The notes below the pieces were generated by a model that saw only the letters and a program-made list of their open reading frames with translations, ran no database searches and was not told the origin of the DNA. Below, one piece after another: positions 21,480 to 33,559 of a stretch of DNA of 64,000 bases. How positions within the stretch are numbered: position 1 is the first letter of the stretch; each line of letters starts with the position of its first letter. The DNA comes from Siphonodentalium dalli (Eukaryota; Mollusca; Scaphopoda; Gadilida; Siphonodentaliidae). A program made the translations under genes and the position numbers. The stretch is taken from NCBI GenBank assembly GCA_032622095.1, contig CP136069.1:121514126-121578125 (forward strand), given 5' to 3'.

Positions 21480-22361
21480 ATGTCTGCAAATAGAATTACT
21501 TTGAGTGAGGTTCGGGATACACAGGCACATGATTTCGCGGCGAAATGGTCTCAATTAGAAGGAGATGAATTCAATCCCGATAGCATCCAACTTTGGAATC
21601 AAAATACATGTCAACATTTTTCGCCTATACAGGGTAAAAAGATGCTATCAAATAATATAAAATTCTCTATCTTCGGCCTAAATTGCAGAAGCCTTAACGC
21701 AAATTACGGAGATATAAAAAATCTACTTTGTGACTTGAAAACAGAAGAAAATTTGTTTGATGTTATTGCCCTAACAGAAATATTCAAAGTGCATAGTCCC
21801 TCAGATTTTTCACTTCCGGGATATCACCCCTTAGAATTCAAATCTCGACCTGACGGCGACGATGCCAGAGACGGCGTTGGCATTTATATAAAGGAAAATC
21901 TTCAATATAAACCCAGACCAGATTTAACAGTATTTATACCACATGTAATAGAAACATTATTTATAGAAATAAACAGAGGAGCGAACGATAATTATATAGT
22001 AGGATGTATCTATAGACCGAACACAGCACCAAAGGCCGACTTGGACAAATTTATGTTGAAATTCGATAATATATTAGAACAAGTGAACAATACCAAGTCT
22101 TACATAATAGGAGACCTCAACATCGACCTCTTAAATTTCGATACGCATCAAAAAACTAACGATTTTATAAACAATGTCTTCACGAGAGGATTCGTGCCCA
22201 TGATAACGAAACCGACAAGAATGACTGAGCACTCTGCTACCCTAATTGATCACATCTATACCAACAAAGTACAAGTTGGTCATCAAACAGGGATAATTAC
22301 TTGCGACATCTCCGATCATTTCGGCATATTCCTATCTGAATCAAGAAACACAAACCCATAA
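21480..22361 (+). CDS. LINE endonuclease (EEP-type), CR1/Jockey-like, ORF2 5' part
   Basis: The 293 residues contain the apurinic-endonuclease-like fold of non-LTR retrotransposons, which nicks target DNA for target-primed reverse transcription. Visible landmarks are FSIFGLNCRSLNAN (about residues 61-74), VIALTEIF, DGVGIYIKEN, YIVGCIYRPN, IGDLNIDLLNF, ATLIDHIYTN and the terminal ISDHFGIF. The motif order N, E, D-N, and S-D-H is the canonical catalytic set. The frame ends in TAA at 22361 through a frameshift rather than a natural boundary, because homologous linker sequence continues in another frame. A separate ORF1 is not recognised upstream. Confidence 0.85.
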   Translation: MSANRITLSEVRDTQAHDFAAKWSQLEGDEFNPDSIQLWNQNTCQHFSPIQGKKMLSNNIKFSIFGLNCRSLNANYGDIKNLLCDLKTEENLFDVIALTEIFKVHSPSDFSLPGYHPLEFKSRPDGDDARDGVGIYIKENLQYKPRPDLTVFIPHVIETLFIEINRGANDNYIVGCIYRPNTAPKADLDKFMLKFDNILEQVNNTKSYIIGDLNIDLLNFDTHQKTNDFINNVFTRGFVPMITKPTRMTEHSATLIDHIYTNKVQVGHQTGIITCDISDHFGIFLSESRNTNP

Positions 22362-22830
22362 ACCCCCCTCATAAAAAAGTCACGTACAGGAACTACAACA
22401 CTAACAATGTCAATATTTTCAAAAACTTGTTAAAATCATGTAAATTCGACTCAGTTCTCGGTTGTAACTCCCCTGATAAGGCATATGAATTATTTTTAGA
22501 CAAATATATGAACGCACATGATCTAGCCTTTCCTCTCATAACAAGAAATGTACCCAAAAAATATATAAAACGCGAACCATGGATGACATCTGGACTCATT
22601 AAATCCTCTATTACTAAGCAAGAATTATACTCTAACAAACTGAAGGCACCTTCAGAAACAAATAAAATCGCCTATTTAAATTATCGTCAATTATACAATA
22701 AACTAATAAGGAAATGTAAAAATAATTATTACTGCGATAGCCTAGAAAAAAATAAGAATGATATAAAAAACACATGGAAAATTCTTAAAACGCAATCAAT
22801 AAAAATCAAAAATCATGTAACTACCCTCAG
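22349..22830 (+). pseudogene. LINE ORF2 linker segment, frameshifted
   Basis: In frame +2 relative to the endonuclease, the translation runs from KKVTYRNYNTNNVNIF through YIKREPWMTSGLIKSSI to NTWKILK. This is the conserved linker (PWMT...L, NTWK.L) between endonuclease and reverse transcriptase in CR1/Jockey-type LINEs. A second frameshift near 22820 moves the frame into the reverse transcriptase. With two disruptions in ORF2 the copy is not autonomous. Confidence 0.75.
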
Positions 22831-24111
22831 ACATTTAATGATAACGATACAGAGCTATCTGACCCGAACATAATAGCCGAAAAATTCAATGACTACTTTT
22901 CAAAAATCGGTCGAAACACCAGCAACTCCATACACACTGAAAACGATGCAAATTTCACTGATTATCTTCGAGACAGGCAAATAAACGCACTCGAAATCGA
23001 ACCTACATCGATACAGGAAATAATATTGACATGCTATACTATGAAAGGGAAAATGAGCAAAGATTACAACGGCATATCGACCGCACTTATGAAAGAGAGT
23101 ATCTTCACAATAGCCACACCACTTAAGCATATATTTAATCTATCGTTCGAACAGGGAATATTCCCAGCTAAAATGAAAGTTTCCAAAGTAGTCCCCATTC
23201 CTAAAATAAATAACTCAAAGGAAATAACAAACTACCGCCCAATCAGTATCCTGCCATCGTTCTCTAAACTACTTGAAAAAATAATGCAAAAACGACTAGT
23301 AGATTTTCTAAATGAACATGAAATCTTGTATAAACACCAATATGGATTTAGACCAAATCACTCAACTTTTCACCCGATTTTGCACCTTCTAGACCATCTC
23401 GTTAAAAATAATGATAAACCGACACGGGATTCCACCTTAGCTGTATTTATTGATTTATCTAAAGCATTCGATACGATCGACCACGACATACTGATATCGA
23501 AACTGGAACACTATGGCATCAGGGGTGTAGCAATGTCATGGTTCCATAGTTATTTGAATGAGCGGAGGCAATACGTTGAATATGGTGGGACTACTTCTAA
23601 CCTTATGAACACTTCCTGTGGGGTCCCCCAAGGCTCAATTCTTGGGCCGATTATTTTCTTAATATACGTGAATGATATGGTAAATTCTACAACAATAGAC
23701 ATTTTATCGTATGCCGATGACACAACACTGTTTACAAGCGGTAAATATGGCGAACTAGTACAAAGTTACGTCAACAATGAATTAGCCAATGTATCAGACT
23801 GGTGCTGCTGTAATAAACTCTCAATTAATATTAATAAAAGCAACTACATGCTTTTACACCCCCAAAACAATGATCAAAAGTGGAATACTTTGAAATTAAA
23901 GCTAAATTACACTCAATTGAACCGAATAGGGAATCTTGGACATGAATCATCGGCAAAATTTCTAGGTATTCACATTGATGAGAACTTGACATTCAAAAAG
24001 CACATATCCATAATCTGCTCAAAATTATCACATGCAATCTACTGCATCAATAAGGTGAAACATTTTTTCCCAAGTAAAGCATTGAAAACATTGTACTATG
24101 CAAAATCATAA
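22810..24111 (+). CDS. LINE reverse transcriptase domain (decayed copy), CR1/Jockey-like
   Basis: The open frame from about 22810 encodes the RT: KVVPIPKINN and NYRPISILPSFSKLLEKI, then FIDLSKAFDTIDHDIL, GVPQGSILGPIIFLIYVND and the catalytic YADD at 23710-23721. The template-directed DNA synthesis core is complete through SDWCCCNKLSININKSN and FLGIHIDENL. It stops at 24111 soon after LKTLYYAKS; a few bases on, another frame resumes the family pattern (LFSTLTY), so the stop is probably a small insertion. The C-terminal thumb and tail region is largely missing. No start codon is needed, because this is the continuation of ORF2. Confidence 0.88.
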   Translation, partial: KSCNYPQTFNDNDTELSDPNIIAEKFNDYFSKIGRNTSNSIHTENDANFTDYLRDRQINALEIEPTSIQEIILTCYTMKGKMSKDYNGISTALMKESIFTIATPLKHIFNLSFEQGIFPAKMKVSKVVPIPKINNSKEITNYRPISILPSFSKLLEKIMQKRLVDFLNEHEILYKHQYGFRPNHSTFHPILHLLDHLVKNNDKPTRDSTLAVFIDLSKAFDTIDHDILISKLEHYGIRGVAMSWFHSYLNERRQYVEYGGTTSNLMNTSCGVPQGSILGPIIFLIYVNDMVNSTTIDILSYADDTTLFTSGKYGELVQSYVNNELANVSDWCCCNKLSININKSNYMLLHPQNNDQKWNTLKLKLNYTQLNRIGNLGHESSAKFLGIHIDENLTFKKHISIICSKLSHAIYCINKVKHFFPSKALKTLYYAKS

Positions 24112-24582
24112 TTGTTCTCGACACTAACATACATATAAACATTACATATATGTAATACTGTTAATTTGATTATCCCAACACCTCACTCAACAAACAAAAC
24201 AAAAAAAGACTTTCCAGCGATATATATAGATAATTCCTATCTTACTTACTTAACTAAAGACGGCGGTATCTTACAATTCGTCTGGATTGTCTCACAACCA
24301 CACCAATACTTGTCTGTGATATGCCCCAAAACTAGTTTCTAGTTAGTTTCATACACGAGAATACATGTAGTCTGTACGTATGCGTGGATAAAAAAAAAAA
24401 TACAAGCCATCTATATATATGCAAATAATTATAGTGATACTTGTTTTAGGGGGTAGCAGGAAGACAGCCCGATAGGGCTAGGCTAACCCCCAACAATATA
24501 TACAGCATTTATATTATTATATGTTACTGTCATTGTATTATTCATGTGTATATTGTAAATAAATTATCCTATCCTATCCAAT
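24112..24582 (+). mobile_element. LINE 3' UTR with pentanucleotide tail
   Basis: The non-coding 3' region ends at 24567-24580 in about two and a half copies of ATCCT, not poly(A). Short tandem tails of this kind are known at 3' ends of CR1/L2-type elements. It marks the LINE 3' boundary and confirms plus orientation. Confidence 0.6.
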
Positions 24583-27540
24583 CACAGCGGATTTACATGT
24601 TGCAGACAAATCTCTACCAGAATAAGTTCTCGGCTCGCCATAGCGACGCTGGTAGAGTTTGAACTAAACAAGGGGTACGCATCTAAGATGCTATGTCAAG
24701 TTTATAGGCAGTCGAAAAAAACTTCTGCCATACTTAGCAATAAGGCCCACACAAGGCCCAAAAAATTGGACAAACCTGGTTTTCGAACTCGTCTGAGATA
24801 TTATTGCAATAGAATTATATACCAAATATAAATTGAATGATTGGTTAATATATCATAGAGTTATCGCACTAACGGTGATAAATTTGCAAAAAATTGACAA
24901 AGTAAGACCCCTAACACCGGGGAATTTTTTTTTGGACAAACCTGATTTTTGAACTTGTCCACTTCCACTTGTAGTCAATTTTTTCAGATATTGTTGCAAG
25001 AGACTCATATATCAGATATGGATTGAATCAGTTAATATTTAATTGAGTTATCGCGCTAACAGTGAAAAACATGCTAAAAATAGACAAACTAAGGTCCATA
25101 ATTCCGGGGGAAAAATTTGGACAAACCTGGTTTTCGAACTCGTCCGAGATATTGTTGCAAGAGACTCATATATCAAATATGGTTTGAATCAGTTAATATT
25201 TGATTGAGTTAACAAAAAGCTAACAAGAGGTGGCATCAGAGATGCTGTGTCTCGTTTTTGGTGGCTTACCGCTGGTGGCTACCGCCAATTGGTGTGCATC
25301 AGTATCGGTAGACTACATGTACATGTAATTAATAGGTAAAATCGAAAAATGACTAATTAAGGGCCATAACTCCATCAAATTTTATCGGGCCAGGCTGGTT
25401 TTCGAACTCGTCCGAAATATTCTTGGCAAGTATGTCTATTCCAAATTTTAAACAAATCGGAGGACGTTTGTTGAAGTTATCGCGCTAACGAGCTAAAAAT
25501 TCACGAAAAATGACTAATTAAGGGCCATAACTCTATCAAATGGTATTGGGCCAGGCTGGTTTTCAAACTCGTCCAGGATATTATTGGAAGACACTTATAT
25601 ATACCAAATTTTAGTTGAATCGGATGACGTTTGTTGAAGTTATCGCGCTAACGAGCTCAAAATTCGTACAAAATGACTACTTAAGGACCATAACTCTATC
25701 AAATTTTATCGGACCGGGCCGGTTTTCTAACTCGTCCGAGGTATAAGTGACTTCACTTAGTCGCGGTGAATCCGCCATTTGGTCTCCGGAGGTCAAAGTT
25801 AACAAGTAGCATCTATTTTTAGCATACGGCTCCAGTCTGGGAATTCCCAAAATAAAATAGCAACAGGTCGTTACCGAATCGCAGGTGCGAGAACTTCATA
25901 AAACTAATTAAACACTCACCCTGGATACATTCAATACGTAGGTTTCGCACCGTAGATGGATTGGATGTATCACGTATGTTTTTGAGTTATTTTTTTAACG
26001 CAAGAACTAGCTATTTATCAGTAACTTTACTTGTGGGAAGTTCGTTGACAAAACAAGGGCGTCTGAATGTCTGCATCGTCACCAGATCCTAACTCTATAG
26101 ATGACATGGCCACAAAACAATTCTTAAACACGTAGTTGCACTCAGAATAAATGAAATTAAGCCATAAAATGTTGATAAAAAATTCTCCCACTCAGCTGTC
26201 GAATGTAAACAAATGGATGCTACTTCTCAACTTTGACCTTTTACCGGTTTTACCGGTGGGTTGGATAAAAAGCTAGGAATCGGACCATATAGAACCATCG
26301 GCCATCTTGAAAATCGCGACCCAGCAAAAAGGCTTATTCTTGAGAGACACCAATATATCAAAATTTCAATCAAATAGGATGATGTTTGTTAAATTATCGC
26401 GCTAACGACCTGAAAATTTGTGAAAAATGACTAATTAAGGGCCATAACTCTATCAAATTTTATCGGACCTGGCCGGTTTTCGAACTCGGCCGAGATATTC
26501 TTGGGAGACACCTATATACCAAATTTCAATCAAATCGGATAACGTTTGTTGAAGTTATCGCGCTAACGAGCTGAAAATTCGTGAAAAATGACTAATTAAG
26601 GGCCATAACTCTATCAAATTTTATCGGACCAGGCCGGTTTTCGAGCTCATCCGAGATATTCTTGGGAGACACCTATATACCAAATTTCAATCAAATCGGA
26701 TAACGTTTGTTAAAGTTATCGCGCTAACGAGCTGAAAATTCGTGAAAAATGACTAATTAAGGGCCATAACTCTATCAAATTTTATCGGACCAGGCCGGTT
26801 TTCGAACTCGTCCGAGATATTCTTGGGAGATACCTATATACCAAATTTCAATCAAATCGGATAATGTTTGTTGAAGTTATCACGCTAACGAGCTGAAAAT
26901 TCATGAAAAATGACTAATTAAGGGCCATAACTCTATCAAATTTTATCGGACCAGGCCGGTTTTCGAACTTGTCCGAGATATTCTTGGGAGACACCTATAT
27001 CCCAAATTTCAATTGAATCAGATAACGTTTGTTGAAGTTGTCGCGCTAACGAGCCTAAAATCAGTGAAAAATGGCAAAGGGCCATAACTCTGTAATAAAT
27101 GTGCGGACGAACCCGATTTTTTGTCTGCATCTTACGTGCATGGATATGTACTCACACACCAAATTCGGACAAACCTGGTTTTCGAACTCGTCCGAGATAT
27201 TGTTGCAAGAGACTTATATATCAAATATGGTTTGAATCAGTTAATATTTAATTGAGTTATCGCGCTATTGTGAAAAAATGCTAAAATTAGACAAACTAAG
27301 GCCCATAACTCCGGGGAAAAAATTCGGACATACCTGGTTTTCGAACTCGTTCGAGATATTGTTGAAAGAGACTCATATATCAAATATGGGTGCAATCAGT
27401 TAATATTTTATTGAGTTATCGCGCTAACAGGTGATAAAATTGCAAAAAAGTCATCGAAGATGGATAACTCTTGTCAAAAAGTTCGGACGCGACCCATTTT
27501 CTACAGGCAGTAAATAGTCATTGGGAGGAACTCACATACC
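24583..27540. repeat. 161-bp repeat array B
   Basis: Tandem units of 161 bp are clearest from 26400 to 27060, anchored on ACGAGCTGAAAATTC (26571, 26732, 26893). Each holds AAGGGCCATAACTCTATCAA and TTATCGCGCTAACGAG. More diverged units lie at 24700-25210, 25340-25740 and 27165-27480, with a unique-looking insert at about 25745-26340. The array begins near an ACAAGGGGTACGCATC word and contains AACAAGAGGTGGCATC at 25216, both like the starts of other array elements here. Confidence 0.8.
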
Positions 27541-27544
27541 AAAA

Positions 27545-27865
27545 GTAGTATTGAACTCAATTGAATTGCCATTTGAGCCATTTTACTAGTTCAGATCATG
27601 TACTTTTTAAGGCAGTTATTAATTTTCACTCAATTTGAATACTCGCTGAGAACGCTCTCCCCAAAATTTCCATTCTAAAACTATGATTAAAGTAACTTTT
27701 TTGACATTTGTATTATTATATAATATGCTTGATGTGGTCTACAGATAGCATAGATTCCTTCATGTGGTGTACTAGCTAAACAATTAAGTTGTTTTTTGTG
27801 TAGGTGCATCCAAACTTTCCACCTCTTGACATAGCTCAGATGTAGAAACCCTTTAAAATACAGGT
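27545..27865 (+). repeat. right copy of the ~320-bp inverted repeat pair
   Basis: It matches the reverse complement of 20131-20445 along its length, with small indels. It lies right after the 161-bp array. Confidence 0.75.
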
Positions 27866-29462
27866 GGCATTGATGGTGGGTATGCTGTTAAAATATTCAC
27901 CTCCATCAAAAACCGCCATAAACAGAAAGAATAGTAAAATATAGACATTGTTCATACACCAATCAGAAATATGGCATAAACAGTATGTTAGTGTCAATTG
28001 TTTTCTTTTGTTGTGTAAACAAAAGCATAAAACGTTACGTTTCCTGGCTTTTGTTTAGATCCGGATATGGTAAACATAAAGAGCATTATTTGTTACTGTT
28101 TTCCTGATATGGAAATAATAAAGAGCGTTTATATCATTTTGTATGATTAACCAATAGAATTGCGCTGTGTTATGTAAACAGAAGCACAACTTCTGTAACA
28201 CAATCAGGCTCCTGTTTACGTACACCATCGTACCTCTTGACGACAATATACTATTTATGCGCTGATTATGTTTGGCATATGAACAAAACTTTTTTATTTT
28301 AATATTCCTTCTGTTGATGGTGATTTGAACAAAAATGAATATTTCTGCAACAAACGCCGCCCGCCCGTGCCTTTAAGCTGCACTGTGAACCGAGTAAATT
28401 TGAACATAATATAAGGCAAAAGAAAACCAGAATCACATCAGAGATGCATAGTCAAATTTCAGTAGCTATGCCAAACATTGGCTTGGAAAAAAATTGAATT
28501 AATTGCAACTGGCTATCATACACTTGTAACACTATTCAGGCAAACTCCATGCAGGGTGGTACATGTATGAAGTCTGACATACCAAATATTAACTGAAGTC
28601 AGATGATCTTTAAAGGGCAGTAACTCCACTCAAAATAGGTGGAACTGAACAGTTTTCATACTCGATCAAGACATTGTTGAGCAAGTCTCAATATACCGAA
28701 TATAACAAAAATAAGTTGATAATTGTTCAAGTTTTCAAGCTATTGCCATCTATAGACATTTGCCGCCAGCCTGCGAAACTACCTTGCCAAGCTGTAGGCC
28801 AAATTTTTCAAACAACTTGACTGATCTCGTCAAACTATAAGTTGAATATGAAAAATACATGTAATTGGATCAAAGCTACTGGACATTAAAGTCCAAAAAC
28901 AACATTTTAATTGAGATGGTAAAATTTACAGTTACAGATGGTAAAATCTCAAATAAAATGGTTTATGGACTTTATTTCCAGTAAGGCCAAAGAAAAAAGA
29001 TACAATGTTTCCGCACATCGACCGATCCTAAAAATAACCGCCGACCCTAATCTTTTTATTTATATTTTAAGAAAAATCAGAACATTTCTAAAAAAAAATA
29101 AAAAAATTTACCAGTGCACATACTGAATGATGTTCATTAGTGTGCAAAACACATGGTTTCTAACATATCCCTGTGTAAAGTGACTATAAAGTGACAGCTG
29201 GACCTCAACAGTCAAAGAAATATTATGGACTTGATCAGGTGTGTGAAACTGACAAGTTAGTATTCAGGAGTTATGCCAACTGGGGGAATGTGGCATTCTA
29301 CAAACATCGGCGTTACATCGCCGAAAATTTCAAGCAAATCGACCATACCCCTACATAGAAAACATCATCCGAACTACGCTCAATTGTAAATATTTACTTC
29401 TCGATAGTATATTAACATAAGTTTTCCGGGGCGTTAAAACGCCATAATTACCGAGGTGCGAT
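27866..29462. other. repeat-derived spacer, no gene seen
   Basis: It contains ATAAAGAGCGT (28118-28128) with a duplicated neighbour block (CCTGATATGG). A lone array-type monomer lies near 28560-28750 with AAGGGCAGTAACTCCACTC. No coding signal was found. Confidence 0.4.
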
Positions 29463-29529
29463 AACCGGAAGCGGGCCGCGGGTGTTAATGAAATAAATTT
29501 TCATTAACGCCTGCGGCCCGCATCCGGTT
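29463..29529. repeat. hairpin, ~30-bp arms
   Basis: AACCGGAAGCGGGCCGCGGG and its inverted partner near 29510-29529 surround a 6-base loop rich in A/T. Confidence 0.75.
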
Positions 29530-29782
29530 TGGGGAAAATGGTTTTGGACTCCACCTCGAATATGTATCCATGGTGGTCTGATCACTTGAGGGACCGCGGT
29601 CACCATGGTTACCAGAATTGTTTTCCTCAGAAATAAGCAGATGAGAAAATAGGTTCCCAATAAACTGAATATATATATTAAGTTTATGAAATCTCAGTTT
29701 GGAGTGAAGGCTTGCTTCTTGGACTGAGGGTCGCAAGCGGCTTAGTTCACCCGATGTGTTCAGTTCGACAGCTTATGTTTGT

Positions 29783-29895
29783 GTTCTTTAATGTTATATT
29801 ATCAAAGTTTTTGACCAACAAAACATGTATTTATTCATTAATTATGTCAATGTGTGGACTGGAGTAAAGAATGACACGATGTGTTGACAACATGC
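29783..29895 (+). repeat. diverged duplicate carrying the empty target site of array element C
   Basis: The sequence reads TTATTCATTAATTATGTCAA with the flanks found on both sides of the element at 30248-31496. It therefore shows the unoccupied state; the target is TAA at 29839-29841. Confidence 0.8.
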
Positions 29896-30022
29896 AACAG
29901 TCACCTTGGCGTTATTATGTATTGTTTGTAAAATGGAAAAAAAATGGTAAATTATTGCTTCCGTAGTACCGTACAACTTTTGGCCTTAAAAACAGTAATG
30001 TCTGAGTGGTAATAATAGCAAT

Positions 30023-30173
30023 AACATGATTTTGTCCGGCATCATGGTTTATTAACGGCCCGCCAGGAATGATTAACAGCCCTCGGGCCTATTAGCGCCC
30101 TCGACTTCGTCTCGGGCTGTTAATCATTCCTGTCGGGCCATTAATAAACCATAACGCCCTCAAAAATCATGTT
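30023..30173. mobile_element. fold-back MITE
   Basis: Inverted arms read ACATGATTTT, ATCATGGTTTATTAA, GGAATGATTAACAGCC and their complements on the right. The loop lies near 30093-30105. Its ends match on both sides, and it sits between the two duplicate flanks. Confidence 0.7.
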
Positions 30174-30247
30174 GTTGGTATATTATGCTCTTTGATGTTA
30201 TATTATTAAAGTTTTTGACCAAAACAAAACATGTGTTTATTCATTAA

Positions 30248-31496
30248 CAAGAGATGGACTGTCGTCCGGTGCATACCCCCTTGTGGCATACCGCCTAGTG
30301 TGGGCATACCGTATCTATAACTTATGACTGCTATACTCAGACAGATGGACCCAAAAATCAACAAAGATGAATAACAATAGAATGAAAAACCAAAACAAAA
30401 CAGTTGAATGTGCCATTAAATGTCCTCAGAGTGGTGAACATCCATACCAAATTTCATTGAGATCCGAGCATTACCGTTCAAGTTATCACCTGAACAGACA
30501 TCGTATGGACCAAAAAGCCAACATTTCCATATAAACAAAAAATGAATAACTCTAGAACGGAAACTCGAACAAAACGATTGAATCCTCAATTGAATGTCTC
30601 CATAATAGTGAACATCCATACATAATTTCATTGAGATCCGTGGACTACTGTTCAAGTTATGACCTGAACAGACATCGGATGGACCAAAAAGCCAACATTT
30701 CCTGATAAACAAAGATGAATAACTCTAGAATGGAAAACCCGAACAAAACAATGTAACCCTCTATTGAATTTCCCCATAGTAGTGAACATTCATACCAAAT
30801 TTCATTGGGAACCCAGTACAACAGTTGAAGTTACATGACATGAACAGGCACCAAACGGACCAAAAAGCCAACATTTCCAGATAAACAAAGATGTATAACT
30901 CTAGAATGGAAAATCGGAACAAAACGATGGAACGCTCTATTTAATGTCCTCATATTAGTGAACATCCATACCAATTTCAATGAGATCCGAGCACAACTGT
31001 TGAAGTTATGACATGAACAGACACCAGACGGACCAAAAAGCCAACATTTCCAGATAAACAAAGATCAATAACTCTACAATGGAAAATCCGAACAAAACGA
31101 TTGAACAATCTATTTAATGTCCTCATAGTAGTAAAAATCCACACCAAATTTCATTGAGATCCGAGCATTACTGTTCAAGTTATGACATGAACCGACACCA
31201 GACGGACCAAAAATCCAACATTTCCAGATAAACAAAGATGAATAACTCTAGAATGGAAAATCCGAACAAAATGATGGAACAATCTATTTAATGTCCTCAT
31301 AGTAGTGAACATCCACACCACAGTGGAACCCTCTATTTAATGTCCTAATAGTAGTGAACATCCAAACCTAATTTTATTGAGATCCGAGCACTACTGTTCA
31401 AGTTACCGGTATGACATGAACAGACACCAGACGGACGTACGGATGGACGGACGGGTGCAAAACAGTATAGCCCACTTTTTTTTTTAAAAGGGGGTA
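30248..31496 (+). mobile_element. array element C (174-bp units) with TAA target duplication
   Basis: It starts CAAGAGATGGACTGTCG and ends AAAGGGGGTA. It is flanked by TAA on both sides (30245-30247, 31497-31499), matching the single TAA of the empty copy at 29839. The core is about six units of 173-176 bp, anchored on CCAACATTTCC (30521, 30695, 30871, 31044, 31218), each with GATGAATAACTCTAGAA. The last unit runs into ACGGACGTACGGATGGACGG. No ORF of note is present. It is a non-autonomous mobile element of unknown class. Confidence 0.8.
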
Positions 31497-31559
31497 TAAT
31501 TATGTCAATGTGTGGACTGGAGTAAAGAATGACACAATGTGTTGATAACTTTTAAAACG

Positions 31560-32450
31560 ACACTTAATATAGGCTAAGTGATTACTAATTAAAACGGGTG
31601 CTTTTAAAACAAACATTTGATGCAAAGGGTTCATTTCATTATCACAGCTTAGGCTTCTACACCATGGTGCCCCTTTACAGGAACAGGCTCAGACAGTAAC
31701 TACTCTTGGGTTCCAAATAACCATACAGGTCTGTATGCTTATTAATTTTTTGAAATGTTGCCGCTCTGTATGGTGCTTATTTGGGTCCGTATGTTTATTT
31801 AAAAAGTGGGATACTAAAAGTTTATACTAAAGTCCTATCAGAATTGCTGGAACCTTTACTCAGATCATGAAAGATAATGCAAACATGTTGATGGAAGTTT
31901 GTTTGGTAACTTATATAACAACAAACAGTGCAGAATTTGAAAAAAATATATGATTGACCTTATAGCATTTCAGATGGACTTGCTTCCATGTTGTAAATTG
32001 CCACCCTGTACTGTTATTCCACCCCGTACTCTTATTGGATTTAGCAGGATTGTCCACCCTGTACTCTTATTCTGCACTGTATGCTTATTTGGACCCCAAG
32101 AGTACCAGAGTTACATCGGGAGGAAGATACGCAAGTTCTGGGAAGATTACATATCCACACCACCACGATTGACCACTGCCAACTTCCTGAAGAAATGTTC
32201 TGATGTATATGCAAAGAAGAAGAGATCACATCAATGCAAACGACGATCTACCAAAGCAGCCCCACTTAAATTGTCAACCATTCGTTCGTTCATATCACAT
32301 TTCGTTCATTAAACTTCTTTTTTAAATTTTGTTTTTAAACTTTGTTCATTAAACTTGAATAAACATATTAATAATTATCGTTGATACATTGTTGTGTTTA
32401 AGTCAAAAAAGACTTGTCCTGTAGATTGATGATGATGAAGTTATGGTAAA
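31560..32450. other. unassigned sequence with a 120-codon ORF
   Basis: Short repeats of CACCCTGTACTCTTATT occur at 31990-32090. The plus-strand ORF 31950-32312 has a basic C-terminal half (KKCSDVYAKKKRSHQ) and is followed by AATAAA near 32360. I do not recognise it, and its first half is made of the repeat, so it may be an exon or chance. Confidence 0.25.
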
Positions 32451-32917
32451 GGCTATTATGTCGCTAGCAGCAAAATAAGAGTGTAATCTTATTATGCTGC
32501 TAGCGGCAGAATAGCCTGTTTGGCTATTCTGCCGACAAATTGACGTCACAAAAATTGCACTTATCCATCACGTCATAACACGCGACGTCGGTAAAAATGA
32601 CGTCGTCTGTGTAAATTTGCTGTCGGTAGGAGATTCTTTCTCCCCTGTTTTTTTATGTATATTGGACACGGGACAGTTAAACCATCCAGATCGTCAAGCG
32701 CCATGTGTCCAAATGGATGGCATATTACAGTATATCACGCATATTTTTGTTTGGGGCAGATTAGCAAAACAGGCTATTCTGCCGCTAGCGGCAGAATAAG
32801 GGGATTATCTTATTGTGCCGCTAGCGGCATAATAGCCATATCGGGCAATTAGGCTATTCTCCCGCTAGCGGCAGAATAAAAATCGAACCTTATTATGCCG
32901 CTAGCGGCAGAATAGCC
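32451..32917. mobile_element. palindrome-rich fold-back element
   Basis: Six copies of the 10-12 bp palindrome CCGCTAGCGG (some degenerate) lie at about 32463, 32503, 32782, 32819, 32862 and 32899. Each is flanked by GGCTATTCTG or its complement. The two ends are inverted relative to each other (GGCTATTATG on the left, CAGAATAGCC on the right). The middle has a short 60-codon ORF, unrecognised. Confidence 0.7.
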
Positions 32918-33559
32918 TCGGCCTTAAGTTATATTATATTACATGTGTATATTATTTATTATTACATCAAATAAAAATCCATAAAGAACAACTCAGTTTC
33001 GTTAAACAAACATCTCATCATCCCCACACACCTCTTAACTACAATAATTTTTAGGCGGTCGAGTTGTACTGGTGCGGGTTACCCCAGAATGAAACCGGCG
33101 GGTTGTCTCAGGGGCGGGTAGTCACGGACCCGTTACAATGTACGGCTATCCAAAAACTTACCCACCCTGTCAGGTTTATTCCCTATAGGAGGGCCCCTTC
33201 CCCCCCCCTTTTCGTACTCCGGATTGGACCCATTTTGGACCCGTACGCCGGATTCAAGACACAAATTAAGCTGGATTCATGTATTTATATAAACGGATTC
33301 CATTTCGGGTGAAATATTGGGACTTGGTTCCTCATTTGGTCATAATAGATCATAATATCATGAATTTTATATGGGATCCAATCTGATGCACACTCTTATA
33401 GGACTTAGTCCGTATACATTCGTTTGAATACGGTGCTCTTTATCTTTCCGGTCATTATTTGCGGCGGTTGTCCGAAGTGTAGATTTACCGGAACCGGCAA
33501 GAGTTACGGTTCCTAATTAGTGTCAAGGCCATTGCATCTAAATTGAATTCCCGTAAATT

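Noticed and set aside
21209-21493. 94-codon ORF before the LINE endonuclease as ORF1
   Set aside because: No coiled coil, RRM or zinc knuckle; it overlaps the endonuclease frame start and looks like chance.
24583-27540. Regular spacing of array units considered as a CRISPR array
   Set aside because: Units are contiguous 161-bp tandem repeats without unique spacers, in a eukaryotic genome.
31950-32312. 120-codon ORF followed by AATAAA as a terminal exon
   Set aside because: The N-terminal half is made of short direct repeats, and the basic C-terminal half has no recognisable family.
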